Assembly: GCA_902631405.1 (NCBI GenBank)
Contig: CACOYI010000010.1
Coordinates: forward strand, 1-49,873
DNA length: 49,873 nt
Direction: 5' to 3'
DNA from: K189A clade bacterium
GTDB taxonomy: Bacteria; Pseudomonadota; Gammaproteobacteria; Pseudomonadales; Azotimanducaceae
The stretch's first letter is position 1; each line of letters opens with the position of its first letter. The notes under the pieces were generated by a model. It did not search any database. It had not been told where the DNA came from and saw only the letters and a program-made list of their open reading frames with translations. A program made the position numbers and the translations under genes. Shown here one piece after another: positions 16,726 to 27,441 of this stretch.

Positions 16726-17646
16726 TTGGTTTCTCTTCAACACAAGGCTCTAAAGCGCATCTGGACCCGTTTCCTTTTCTCGATGTTTTTTTTGATATTC
16801 GGTTGTGCCAATGAAGATCAGCCGAAAGGCCCAATTAACTGCGCGCTTTCTCATGACAGAATCGGGTCATTTGTGACCATACCAGGTGGCTACGTGAAAA
16901 ATAGAGCTGGAGTAGAAAAGGAAATTGCGCCCTTTTCGATACAGATACATGAAGTGACCAACCAACAATTTGCTGATTTTGTTCGCTCGACAGGTTACAC
17001 AAGCCAAGCGGAACAAGATCTAGAGGATAATCGTGATGACGCGGGGTCCGGACTTTTCAGGATGCCTCCCTCGGGGGATTCACAAAAGAATAAAAACCTA
17101 GCTGATGAGCCTGGCTGGACTCTATCAAGAGGCGCGACATGGGACTCGCCAGCGGGTCCTGGAACAACGATTTCTGCTAAAGAGAACCATCCTGTTGTTC
17201 ATGTTTCACTTAACGACGCCCTGGCATACGCCAACTGGGTCGGTGCGAGGTTGCCGACTGAGTTAGAGTGGGAGTATGCGGCCAACCTAGGACTCCCCAA
17301 CAAGGACAATCAAGACTCAGGCGCCTACTCTCCTGACGGGGTGCCCATAGCAAATACTTGGCAAGGTGTTTTTCCGTTTTTCAATACGACCGAAGATCTA
17401 TTCGCTGAGTCATCACCCGTAGGATGTTTCCCTTCAGATAAGAACGGTGTTCATGATTTGATTGGGAACGTATGGGAATGGACTGATACGAGGAAGGGCA
17501 GCGATAGCCACATCATTAAAGGTGGGTCTTTTCTCTGTGCCGATAACTTTTGCAGGAGATTCAAACCTGTAGCTCGAGAATCTCAGGAGATTGATTTCTC
17601 TACCAACCATATTGGCTTTCGTGTGATTAAAGACGGGACGATTTAA
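16726..17646 (+). CDS. Formylglycine-generating-enzyme-like lipoprotein (SUMF1/FGE domain)
   Basis: The protein has a C-type-lectin-like FGE-sulfatase fold. Visible blocks are VTIPGGYV, IQIHEVTNQQFADFVRSTGY, HPVVHVSLNDALAYANWVGARLPTELEWEYAA, DLIGNVWEWTD and GGSFLCADNFCRRFKPVARE, closing with NHIGFRVIKD. The two cysteines in LCADNFC match the copper-binding catalytic pair of aerobic FGE (Cys336/Cys341 in human SUMF1). Ahead of it lies RFLFSMFFLIFGC, a lipobox, so the enzyme should be exported and lipid-anchored. The start is uncertain. The frame is open from 16438, but that overlaps the divergent TPR gene. I give TTG 16726, the codon that leaves a normal n-region; ATG 16783 would be too short. 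It may mature the sulfatase at 5256-7025. Confidence 0.85.
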   Translation: MVSLQHKALKRIWTRFLFSMFFLIFGCANEDQPKGPINCALSHDRIGSFVTIPGGYVKNRAGVEKEIAPFSIQIHEVTNQQFADFVRSTGYTSQAEQDLEDNRDDAGSGLFRMPPSGDSQKNKNLADEPGWTLSRGATWDSPAGPGTTISAKENHPVVHVSLNDALAYANWVGARLPTELEWEYAANLGLPNKDNQDSGAYSPDGVPIANTWQGVFPFFNTTEDLFAESSPVGCFPSDKNGVHDLIGNVWEWTDTRKGSDSHIIKGGSFLCADNFCRRFKPVARESQEIDFSTNHIGFRVIKDGTI

Positions 17647-17710
17647 TCTACCCAGTTTTTCTCGACTTGCAGTCCTATCAGCTTCTGACAGAAAGCCTCA
17701 TGTAGATAAG

Positions 17711-18229
17711 TTAACCTCGCCCCAAAACCTCCACATTATCACCCCAACAATTAGCTCGACCTCCGCCATTCGCTATAAATCGAAGCATAATCTCTCCAAG
17801 ATTTGCTGTCTTTTTGACTCGGGCCGTCTTGCTGTGAAGCGTGATGCCATCAGCCATTTTTGGGGTTACCTTCAACAATGTTTGCCAAGTCTTACCTTGG
17901 TTCAGTGAAAGCTCAGCCCGACAACTTTCATTTTCTTTCAGGCTCATCGCGGCCATTTGCATAGTGATATCAACTCGATCGAATCCTTCTAAAGGCACCA
18001 CAACTTGCGCTGATCTCTTTTTTGATAGATTTAACGAATGATTACCCGCATAAGTCGTTACCTTTGCACGCCCCCGACCCATCAGATCCCATCCTTTCGG
18101 ATCACCATCTTCAAAATTTTCATTAAATAGAACTCGATCTGCGCGTTCTACTTCTTCCGAACGAACAATCTGTGAAAGCAGTAAGCACGAGGCAGTCAGA
18201 GAGAGAAAAAATAAGTTCATTGGCTTCAT
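17711..18229 (-). CDS. Secreted hypothetical protein, jelly-roll-like
   Basis: A 172-aa protein with a clear signal peptide (MNLFFLSLTASCLLLSQIVRS, cleaved near S-E-E). Mature residues alternate as in a beta-sandwich: NENFEDGDPKGWDLMGRG, SLNLSKKRSAQVVVPLEGF, RAELSLNQGKTWQTLLKV, GEIMLRFIANGGGRANCWGDNVEVLG. The opening phrase (F-E-D-G-D-P-K-G-W) and the closing D-N-V-E-V resemble concanavalin-like or MAM-like binding domains found beside secreted hydrolases, so it may bind carbohydrate; I cannot prove this. The start at 18229 is favoured by GGAGG 9 nt upstream. It is convergent with the FGE gene and about 40 nt downstream of the HSL-type esterase. Confidence 0.7.
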   Translation of the reverse strand: MKPMNLFFLSLTASCLLLSQIVRSEEVERADRVLFNENFEDGDPKGWDLMGRGRAKVTTYAGNHSLNLSKKRSAQVVVPLEGFDRVDITMQMAAMSLKENESCRAELSLNQGKTWQTLLKVTPKMADGITLHSKTARVKKTANLGEIMLRFIANGGGRANCWGDNVEVLGRG

Positions 18230-18269
18230 ATCCCCATACCTCCACCCGATAAAACCGAAAAAAATCTGG

Positions 18270-19214
18270 TCATTCGCATTTTAATCCTCGCTTGAGAGAA
18301 GAAACAAACTCTTCGCGGTAACGCTTACTAATAGTAGCACTCTCGATACGTTGAAAAGCGTGGCAAGCCCCAGGATATACGACTAAATCGCATGCCACAC
18401 CAGAACGCATCAGATTCTGAGCGTATAGAATGTTCTCATCTCTAAAAAGGTCTAGGCTCGCTGTGAACATCCAGGCCGGTGGCAGACCTCGAAACTCTTT
18501 CAGACGACCTGGGACTTGCGGAGCCGTTCTTTCTGCATCGCCTAGATAGCTAGCCCAACCATACTGATTAAGCTCTCGGGTCCAAACAAATTCCCCGACG
18601 AGAGGATCCCCGTAGTGCTGAGAGGACCCCGTGCGATCATCCAGCATAGGGTAGGTTAGTTGTTGCCAGCAGAGACCATACTCCCCTTCATCACGAGCCT
18701 TGATAGCCAATGCAGCAGCAAGCCCACCGCCAGCGCTCTCGCCTCCAACGCCGACTCGCTTTGGATCCACACCCAGTTCCGCAGCGTTTTCGTGGAACCA
18801 CCCTAGTGCCGCGTAGCAATCGTCTAACGGTGCAGGTATCGGGTTTTCAGGCGCTAGACGATAATCGACCGATAGAATGACAATGTTTAACATCGACGCT
18901 AAATACAAATTCATCGGGTCTGAACCCTCTGGGCTTCCGAACAAGTAACCACCCCCATGAATGTGGAGGTATCCCGAAGCATCTTCTTGGTCATTTAATT
19001 TACCGTAGAGCAAACACCTCACATCTGGCTGCCCGTCAGAAGAAACAAAAATTTCTTTTCGGTAAACACCTTTGCTCGACGGATCATTGAGCTCGGGCGC
19101 TTGATCCGCTATTACTCCGCGGATATCCGCAATCGTTTCGTCAGTCAGCTCGGGCAGAAAAGGACCCGCAGCCATCTCCCTCAATTCTGGGTCCAAAAGT
19201 TCTTTTGTATCCAT
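18270..19214 (-). CDS. Alpha/beta hydrolase, hormone-sensitive-lipase (family IV) type
   Basis: A 314-aa cytoplasmic esterase. The family signature HGGGYLFGSPEG forms the oxyanion hole and GESAGGGLAAALA holds the nucleophilic serine. The acid is in FTASLDLFRDENI and the histidine in YPGACHAFQ. The segment VDYRLAPENPIPAPLDDCYAAL is the standard HSL bridge. It hydrolyses short-chain esters; the substrate is undefined. The ATG is supported by position more than by its ribosome site, which is weak. The gene begins 12 nt after a broken reading frame (19227-19478), so it may once have been the second gene of an operon. Confidence 0.92.
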   Translation of the reverse strand: MDTKELLDPELREMAAGPFLPELTDETIADIRGVIADQAPELNDPSSKGVYRKEIFVSSDGQPDVRCLLYGKLNDQEDASGYLHIHGGGYLFGSPEGSDPMNLYLASMLNIVILSVDYRLAPENPIPAPLDDCYAALGWFHENAAELGVDPKRVGVGGESAGGGLAAALAIKARDEGEYGLCWQQLTYPMLDDRTGSSQHYGDPLVGEFVWTRELNQYGWASYLGDAERTAPQVPGRLKEFRGLPPAWMFTASLDLFRDENILYAQNLMRSGVACDLVVYPGACHAFQRIESATISKRYREEFVSSLKRGLKCE

Positions 19215-19226
19215 GGATTATCCCGT

Positions 19227-19478
19227 TTAAAGCTTTTCGTAATTTACATTTAAAAAATCTGCAGAGCGCCAGTCCGCCTCTGTCGGGGTCCACCCCTCTG
19301 GTGGTTCATCCTCAGCATCACCAGCTCGCATAAATTGGTTGTATCCTGAATAAAACTCTTCTTTGGTAAGTCCAGCAAATTTTTCTACAGCTCCCCAGAA
19401 ACCCAGATCGTAATAATTCATTGGGATATCGACCCATACTGTTTTCCAAGAAGTTAAATGAATCGTCCGCGTCAGCAT
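19227..19478 (-). pseudogene. C-terminal fragment in shifted frame, remainder of a broken gene
   Basis: This 83-residue frame overlaps the end of the lipoprotein frame 19318-19764 but is offset by one base. It reads as plausible protein: VWVDIPMNYYDLGFWGAVEK, then FAGLTKEEFYSGYNQF and EGWTPTEADWRSADFLNVNYEKL. It has no credible start of its own and no ribosome site. I read it as the 3' part of a gene joined to the lipoprotein 5' part by a frameshift or deletion near 19440-19480. The protein family is not recognised. Alternatively, it is a small intact gene using a GTG/ATG-type start near 19478. Confidence 0.45.
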
Positions 19479-19764
19479 CGTCTATCTCTATAGTTGCTAC
19501 ATCAGATTGGTGTTCAACGATCGATATATTATCGGAGGTCTCGAAGCTGGGTAGATTATTCGACGCTGTACCTGATCCTGACCCGGAAGAACTTGTACCA
19601 GAAGAGCTGCCAGAAACAACGGAAGAGGCTCCACTACCCACGGTAGATGCCGCGACCCCGGACTCTGATGAACCATCTCCCCCACCGCCGCATGCGTATA
19701 GGCTCCCAAGCATTACTATTAATGCGATTCTCTTACTCAAAATGCTTTTTTCGCTCGTTAGCAA
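19318..19764 (-). pseudogene. Truncated lipoprotein with Gly/Ser linker and cadherin-like start
   Basis: The first ~100 residues are convincing: basic n-region, hydrophobic core, LGSLYAC lipobox, then GGGGDGSS and a long Ser/Gly linker. After these comes LPSFETSDNISIVEHQSDVATIEIDDADADDS, which resembles the start of a cadherin-like domain and the same region of the 2131-aa lipoprotein at 39107-45502 (F-x-V-V-E-N ... I-E-A-D-D-E-D-S-D-D). After about residue 100 the sequence loses character (LENSMGRYPNELLRSGFLGSCRK), while the overlapping frame looks coding. The gene is probably broken by a frameshift, perhaps with loss of a large internal part. Confidence 0.5.
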
Positions 19765-19789
19765 ACCATCGCCTCTGCCAGTTAATGCC

Positions 19790-22291
19790 TTATGATGCTA
19801 CCAGTCTCTCTGAAATTCCGATCAGAACCTGGCGTAGTCCTCTAAGCTGACCTTCTGATGCTTTTGTCTTCACAGACCAAGAATTTGTCGCAGATCTAAG
19901 CGATTCAGCAAGTCGCTCAGACTTGCCTTTCCTTTTTAAAAGAACAACCGCTCGATACAGTAAATTTCTTAGGTCTTGCGCTTTTTCAACGCTCACGGAT
20001 TTTGACCTCATCAATTGATCCAGATGGGCGCTAGCTACAACGGGATTGGCTGGCCAGCTCACTTTAAGCTGCTGTTGCGGATTAAAGATATTCCCTTGAG
20101 AAGCGAGTTTAGCTGCCGCAATCTCATTCTCACTGATATGTTTGCTGGGGAGCAATTCGAAGACGTCCAATCCTCGAACTATTCCCGTGCCGTAGATTCT
20201 ACCGTCATACCAATAAGTCGACCAGAACCCACCGGATACCAGAGCTTCATCGTCTATCGGCCCCCTATCAAAGAATGCTATTTCTTCAGGCTCACTAGAA
20301 TCAGTAAAGTCAAAAATCGATATGCCGCCTTGATACCAAGCTTGGAGAAAGATATCTCTTCCAGGGATTGGAATAATTGAACCATTGTGCGCAACGCAAT
20401 TTTCCTCATCCGTTTGCGGTGCAGGCATCTTAAAGTGACTACGAAACTCAAGCTTCCCGTCCACCATGTCGTAGATTGCGTCAGCTCCCCACGTCAACGG
20501 GTCATGCGTTCTACAACGCGCTCGCCCGCCGCCACCCCATTCGTCCGTGAAGATAACCTTATCTCCATCGTTATTAAAAGTTGCAGAGTGCCAGTAAGCA
20601 AAACCCTTATCTAAAACATCATCAATACGCCTCGGTTTTCTTGGATCAGCAATATCAAATACGATGCCGTTTCCTGAACAGGCGCCTGCTGCAATGCCCT
20701 TAGCCGGAAACACAGTGATATCATGGCATTGATCCGTTGCTCGAGTGTCTTGGGTTTCTCCCCCGTGGTCACCGCCTCGCCATAAACCAGCTAGCACTCC
20801 TGTTTCTTCATCAGCAAATACTCCAGGGCTGTCGACTATTCTTGCATCTCTTGGACTATCAATCGGTATTTCAATTACATCTATCCTAAAGAGGGCTGTT
20901 CTTTGATCCCCCGCAATGTTCCCAATACACCCAGCAAGCTCCTCCTCTTCACGCACCACGGAAGTTCCTGAGTTATACACAACGATCATGCCGTTTTCGT
21001 CTGGCCCAGATACGACCGAGTGCGTATGGGAACCTCGGCAAGTTTGCACCTGCCCAACCTGTCGAGGTCTCGTGATATCCGACAGATCAAAAATTCGTAA
21101 CCCTCGAAATCTTTCCTCACTCACTTTCTCACTCACCCCATCGCGGCCGCAGTCTACGCGACCCCGGGTTTGTTCGACAGACAATATAAGGAGATGTCCG
21201 ACAATGGATACATCTCCCTGGCCACCTGGACAGATCACTGAACTAACTAAAGAGGGCATCGCATCTTCATGCAATCGATAGACATTGAAACCGTGATAGT
21301 TTCCTACAACCATAACGTCGTCTTTGAAGGCCATGTCGGTATTAGAGAAACTCAGCAACGGATATCGTTCATCCTCGTATTTCTCAGACTCTTCTTTATC
21401 AGAATCCTCACTTTCTTCTGAAAGCAACTCGGCAGAGGCTTCGGAATCTTTCTCCTCGTCATCTTCTTCTTTTGGAGCAGTACGTTTAGCGAGCAGTTTT
21501 AGAGGTAGCTCCGATGGGTTGCTCGGATCGTAAAAACCGGGAGGTTTTGGAAGGCTTCCCACTAGTTCTAAATTGGAGATCGCTATCTCTGCGTCCAGGA
21601 AACCTGCGGCCAAACCCGTGCGAGGGTCTTCATTAAGACTCCTGGCTAATGAACTCATACGTTCTATTTCGGTTTCCTGGTCATTTGTTAGATCATTCAC
21701 GAACTCGAACATCGCTTCTTCGAAAGCTGTGCCTGAGAGATCTAACAGGTCTTCAACCATGGAGATAGCTCCCTTGTGATGCCTGATCATAAGTTGGAGA
21801 AATGTCCTGTCGAAATCGGTTCCTTTGGATGATCTCAACTCCGTCATTTGTTCCTCAGTTGCCATACCCATCTTCTTCATATCCATCATCACGGCGTGAT
21901 GAGACATATTAGCGTCGATCGACTGTCCACGAGTCTGCAGCCAATCGGTCATGAATTCGATCTCGTCTAATTGCGATTTGTCGATCCTAGCGGCAAGGTC
22001 AACGATCTCCTCTCTGTTTGTGCGTTCTTCTACGAGAGCAGCCATCTCAACCGCCTGACGATGATGCGGGATCATTCTTTGCATAAAGTCCACATCGGAA
22101 CTCGAGAAGCTCGTGTCAGCCAGCTGAATCGCCTCTTCTGCTGAAATTTCCCGGGAATCTTGTCCTGGAGCACCTGGCTGTAAGATTGGTGTAATGGAAG
22201 TTTCGTTCCCAAAGAGCCCTATGGGGGCAAAAAAGCAAAAGGAACAAACAAAATACGTCGCGAAGTCCCGAAATCTCAAACGAAATTTCAT
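19790..22291 (-). CDS. DUF305 plus LVIVD beta-propeller secreted protein
   Basis: An 833-aa exported protein. The signal peptide spans about residues 9-29. A DUF305 ferritin-like four-helix domain follows, with two metal-ligand-rich repeats, DFMQRMIPHHRQAVEMA (about 68-84) and LQLMIRHHKGAISMV (about 166-180), as in copper- and metal-binding CopM-like proteins. A very acidic linker (KEEDDEEKDSEASAELLSEE) leads to a long LVIVD-repeat propeller, with units such as GLRIFDLSDITRPRQVGQV, GIVFDIADPRKPRRIDDV and GISIFDFTDSSEPEEIAFF. The C-terminus is helical and basic. The start is fixed by AGGAGG 7 nt upstream. Fusing a metal-binding helical module to an LVIVD propeller suggests a periplasmic or cell-surface metal-related role. 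No enzyme activity is evident. Confidence 0.87.
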   Translation of the reverse strand: MKFRLRFRDFATYFVCSFCFFAPIGLFGNETSITPILQPGAPGQDSREISAEEAIQLADTSFSSSDVDFMQRMIPHHRQAVEMAALVEERTNREEIVDLAARIDKSQLDEIEFMTDWLQTRGQSIDANMSHHAVMMDMKKMGMATEEQMTELRSSKGTDFDRTFLQLMIRHHKGAISMVEDLLDLSGTAFEEAMFEFVNDLTNDQETEIERMSSLARSLNEDPRTGLAAGFLDAEIAISNLELVGSLPKPPGFYDPSNPSELPLKLLAKRTAPKEEDDEEKDSEASAELLSEESEDSDKEESEKYEDERYPLLSFSNTDMAFKDDVMVVGNYHGFNVYRLHEDAMPSLVSSVICPGGQGDVSIVGHLLILSVEQTRGRVDCGRDGVSEKVSEERFRGLRIFDLSDITRPRQVGQVQTCRGSHTHSVVSGPDENGMIVVYNSGTSVVREEEELAGCIGNIAGDQRTALFRIDVIEIPIDSPRDARIVDSPGVFADEETGVLAGLWRGGDHGGETQDTRATDQCHDITVFPAKGIAAGACSGNGIVFDIADPRKPRRIDDVLDKGFAYWHSATFNNDGDKVIFTDEWGGGGRARCRTHDPLTWGADAIYDMVDGKLEFRSHFKMPAPQTDEENCVAHNGSIIPIPGRDIFLQAWYQGGISIFDFTDSSEPEEIAFFDRGPIDDEALVSGGFWSTYWYDGRIYGTGIVRGLDVFELLPSKHISENEIAAAKLASQGNIFNPQQQLKVSWPANPVVASAHLDQLMRSKSVSVEKAQDLRNLLYRAVVLLKRKGKSERLAESLRSATNSWSVKTKASEGQLRGLRQVLIGISERLVAS

Positions 22292-22351
22292 GCAAATCCT
22301 CCTATTCTTTCAGCATTAAATATATCTGGATTATCGTTGAACAAAACAAAA

Positions 22352-22375
22352 AAAAGGGCCCCGTTGGGCCCTTTT
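22352..22375 (-). terminator. Intrinsic terminator of katG
   Basis: GGGCCC (22356-22361), a CGTT loop and GGGCCC (22366-22371) are flanked by A-runs and T-runs on both sides. Read on the minus strand, the hairpin comes 16-40 nt after the katG stop and is followed by a long U-run. The flanks would also let it work in the other direction. Confidence 0.9.
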
Positions 22376-22391
22376 CTCATCCTATACCAGT

Positions 22392-24545
<2,154 letters not shown>

Positions 24546-24717
24546 TTAGAAACTCAAGCCGCCTTGGACGGCGTTTGAACAATCTTAGGTTCTCGGTTGA
24601 TGGTAGTAAAGTTTTATAAACTGATACTTATTTAGACGCGAAAACTCCCCAAATTAACACGTCAAATTGTTGCTTCTGACCACGTGCTGTTTGATAAGCT
24701 GGTTCACCCCACGGAAA

Positions 24718-25914
24718 CTATGGTGATCTGGGTAATCTGAGAGCTGCGAACAGCCCCAATATACTCATCCCACCAGAGAGAATAAAAACCCCTAGAAAAG
24801 AACTATATTCATCAGCAATCAACCCCCCGATTGGTGGTGAGATTACTTGCGCCACTCCGAAAGCAAGAGTCGCAGCAGAAAATGCGGGGCCGTAATCCTC
24901 AGCACTAGTGTTTTCTACCACATAGAGCGTTATCAGGATTGGAAGCGCACTGAAAAGGAAACCTAATAAAATCGAGGCGACTAAAACCGGTAGGTAAACG
25001 CCAGTGAGAACGATTGTGATAACCACTGGCCACATGGCAAAACACAGGGCTAAGGTATTCCTCACGCCAAATCGTTTAGAAATGGACGTAAAGAAAGGCG
25101 CGCCAAATATCATTGCAATTCCCATTAGGGTGAATGCGAGAGCAGATTCCGAGGTCGCCCAACCGCTATCGTCTTCTAGTCTCGTCGTGAAGTAACCTAG
25201 AACGAGCAGATACATGAACCCAAAAATTGAATACGCAATAATGAGTGGCTTCCAGCCAGTCATCTTTTTTAACGAATCGAACCCGCCGAATCGACCACCG
25301 GCCTTTGGGGACTCTTGGCGATGTCTCACGATAAGAATAAATAATAATAACAAAATCAATGCAATAGAAAATTTTGTTGAGTAGATAGTTGACCATGCCG
25401 AATCCCCTTCAATATCTCTCAACCATCCACTTAACGTACTTACAAAGACAATACCCAATCCAATCCCGGAACCGAGCAAACCAACCGCTAAGTGGCGCTT
25501 ATTTTCTGGTAGTGCATCTGCCGCGATAACAGGAGCTGGAATCCAAAGAAAGGCCCCTCCTAGGCCTGCCATAATCAAACCCGCGGCCAACAAGCTTGGT
25601 CCCGACGCTATACTTGCTAAAAGCAAGCCCAGAGTTGCCATGGCAAGCCCTGCCTTCATGGCAGTCAACAGACGAAGTCGACTCGTGACCCATGCGACTA
25701 TCAAGGTTCCAACAAGGTAAGCCGCCACATTTGCCGAACCAATAAAGCCGGCGAACGTATTGGTAATACCTAGATCATCTCGAAGAGCCGGGTATATGAC
25801 ACCATAGCCAAATCGACCAAACGCGTGGCCAACAGCACCAGACAAGGCGACCAATGCGACAATTACCCATCCAATCAGAATTCCCTTTTCTTGGTTATCT
25901 TTCTGATCGATCAT
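24718..25914 (-). CDS. MFS transporter, YbfB/YjiJ-like
   Basis: A 398-aa permease with about 12 hydrophobic helices. The opening VALSGAVGHAFGRFGYGVIYPALRDDLG is typical of the YbfB/YjiJ branch of the major facilitator superfamily. Other marks are GLGGAFLWIPAPVIAADALP, LGSGIGLGIVFVSTLSGWLR and the C-terminal ATLAFGVAQVISPPIGGLIAD. The frame opens at GTG 25977, but I choose ATG 25914 because the extra 21 residues are not hydrophobic and look like leader sequence. The substrate is unknown; organic anions or drugs are possible. It stands alone, divergent from nothing obvious, 120 nt downstream of the esterase gene. Confidence 0.88.
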   Translation of the reverse strand: MIDQKDNQEKGILIGWVIVALVALSGAVGHAFGRFGYGVIYPALRDDLGITNTFAGFIGSANVAAYLVGTLIVAWVTSRLRLLTAMKAGLAMATLGLLLASIASGPSLLAAGLIMAGLGGAFLWIPAPVIAADALPENKRHLAVGLLGSGIGLGIVFVSTLSGWLRDIEGDSAWSTIYSTKFSIALILLLLFILIVRHRQESPKAGGRFGGFDSLKKMTGWKPLIIAYSIFGFMYLLVLGYFTTRLEDDSGWATSESALAFTLMGIAMIFGAPFFTSISKRFGVRNTLALCFAMWPVVITIVLTGVYLPVLVASILLGFLFSALPILITLYVVENTSAEDYGPAFSAATLAFGVAQVISPPIGGLIADEYSSFLGVFILSGGMSILGLFAALRLPRSP

Positions 25915-26039
25915 ATTGACCAAACAAGAGGCAGCAAATTTATTTCCAGTTGGCCTCCTTGGACCACAGATACCCACTCAGTTTCCCGCCCGAACAATTC
26001 GCTTCTCCGCTCTCCTTTAATAAAATGCAGGGCAAAAAC

Positions 26040-27305
26040 TTATGCCTCAACACACGCTCGCACGACTTCCTGATAAATCTTCCCACGCGAATTAACGACA
26101 TCCAATATATTCAGCGAAGTTGGAATATAGGCGAAGCCTATTTTTAATTCAGGATGCCATTGGAAGATTGATCCACCGAGTCCCATCCAGCCGAAGAAGC
26201 CTTCTCTTCCTTTGTGAAGACCATCGTTTAGTACATCGCTACCTATGCCATCACCGCCAAAATAGTTGACCCCACCCTGACTGAACGCTGTGTCTATGAA
26301 TGCCATATTCTTTGTTTCAATCCCGTCATGTAATTTTTGATGCGCCACCTCGGATAACACTTTTTTTCCGCCTAAACTTCCACCGCAGGCCATCGCTGCA
26401 GCTAGTTTTGCCAATCCTCTAGCTGTACATTTTGCCCCGGCGGAAGGGGTTTCACCTTTCGAGAATTCAGGATCATTAAATAAATCCATATTCATAAGAC
26501 CACTCCCTTTAATCGGGTCGGGGGCATTCGGGCGTGAGTTTCCGGCCAGAGCCTTCCGAAAGAATAGCGCGCGTCCGATCAGTTGGAATAAATTGAGCTC
26601 CATCTTTCTCCCCAACAAGCTCGGCTTCAAACCCTCCAGAAACTGAAACCCTGCGCCAACCGCTTTTACAGGATTGACTCTTTCAATCTCTGCATCCGTC
26701 AGCCCAATGTAGATGTCAGCTTCAAGCTCTTTTGAAATTTCGGAGCGGATAAACTCTCCCATTGTCCTTCCCTCAGGTTCAACCCGACGGAATAATTCGT
26801 TAGCTATCCAACCTCGTGAAATCGCGTGATATTCTCGTTCATTATTTTCACCCTCACGATATTTCTGATCGTGTTTCTCGATAAGGAGACCTATTTCATT
26901 CCTCTTTAACGCCTCAGGCTGGAGATTTTGAACTGATATTGCCTGATCAAACGCAGCCATACCTCCTTCATGACGCATCAAATCAGCGATGGTGGTCTTT
27001 TCTTTTCCATTTTCACCAAACTCCGGCCAATGAGTCGAAATCTTGTCAGAAAATTCAATCTGACCTCGGTCCACCAACATAGCCAACGCAATGGATTCTA
27101 GACTCTTTCCACTACTGAAAACATTGATCAGAGAATCAGGTCCAAATTTAGGGTCGTCGGTAACGCTGCCCCATAGATCGACAACACATTCTTCCCCAAC
27201 ATAAATACACAACTGTGCATTTATCTCCTTCAAGCCAGCCATTCGTTGTTGAAATGTCTCTTTTACTTGTTCAAATCCTGGTTTAACCGAGCCCTCTATC
27301 TTCAT
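26040..27305 (-). CDS. Serine hydrolase of the beta-lactamase (class C/EstB) family
   Basis: A 421-aa protein of the beta-lactamase superfamily, which includes EstB esterases and LACTB-like peptidases. The catalytic S-x-x-K is in NVFSSGKSLESIAL. The Y-x-N-like motif is probably YHAISRGWIANELF. A C-terminal GWMGLGGSIFQWHPELKIGFAYIP completes the fold. No signal peptide is present, so it is likely a cytoplasmic esterase rather than an antibiotic-resistance enzyme. The frame opens at GTG 27311, but the ATG at 27305 has GGAGAGG at better spacing. Related enzymes cleave ester side chains of small molecules. Confidence 0.88.
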   Translation of the reverse strand: MKIEGSVKPGFEQVKETFQQRMAGLKEINAQLCIYVGEECVVDLWGSVTDDPKFGPDSLINVFSSGKSLESIALAMLVDRGQIEFSDKISTHWPEFGENGKEKTTIADLMRHEGGMAAFDQAISVQNLQPEALKRNEIGLLIEKHDQKYREGENNEREYHAISRGWIANELFRRVEPEGRTMGEFIRSEISKELEADIYIGLTDAEIERVNPVKAVGAGFQFLEGLKPSLLGRKMELNLFQLIGRALFFRKALAGNSRPNAPDPIKGSGLMNMDLFNDPEFSKGETPSAGAKCTARGLAKLAAAMACGGSLGGKKVLSEVAHQKLHDGIETKNMAFIDTAFSQGGVNYFGGDGIGSDVLNDGLHKGREGFFGWMGLGGSIFQWHPELKIGFAYIPTSLNILDVVNSRGKIYQEVVRACVEA

Positions 27306-27441
27306 CGTCACCTCTCCGCTAATTCCTCTATTTCCAAACCCCTTCGAATACTCTAAACAGTTTACCTCGGTCAGGTAATCTTATTTTTTGCTAGCATTTC
27401 CAAATGCAAGCACAGGAACCTACTAGGCCTTCATAAAACAA

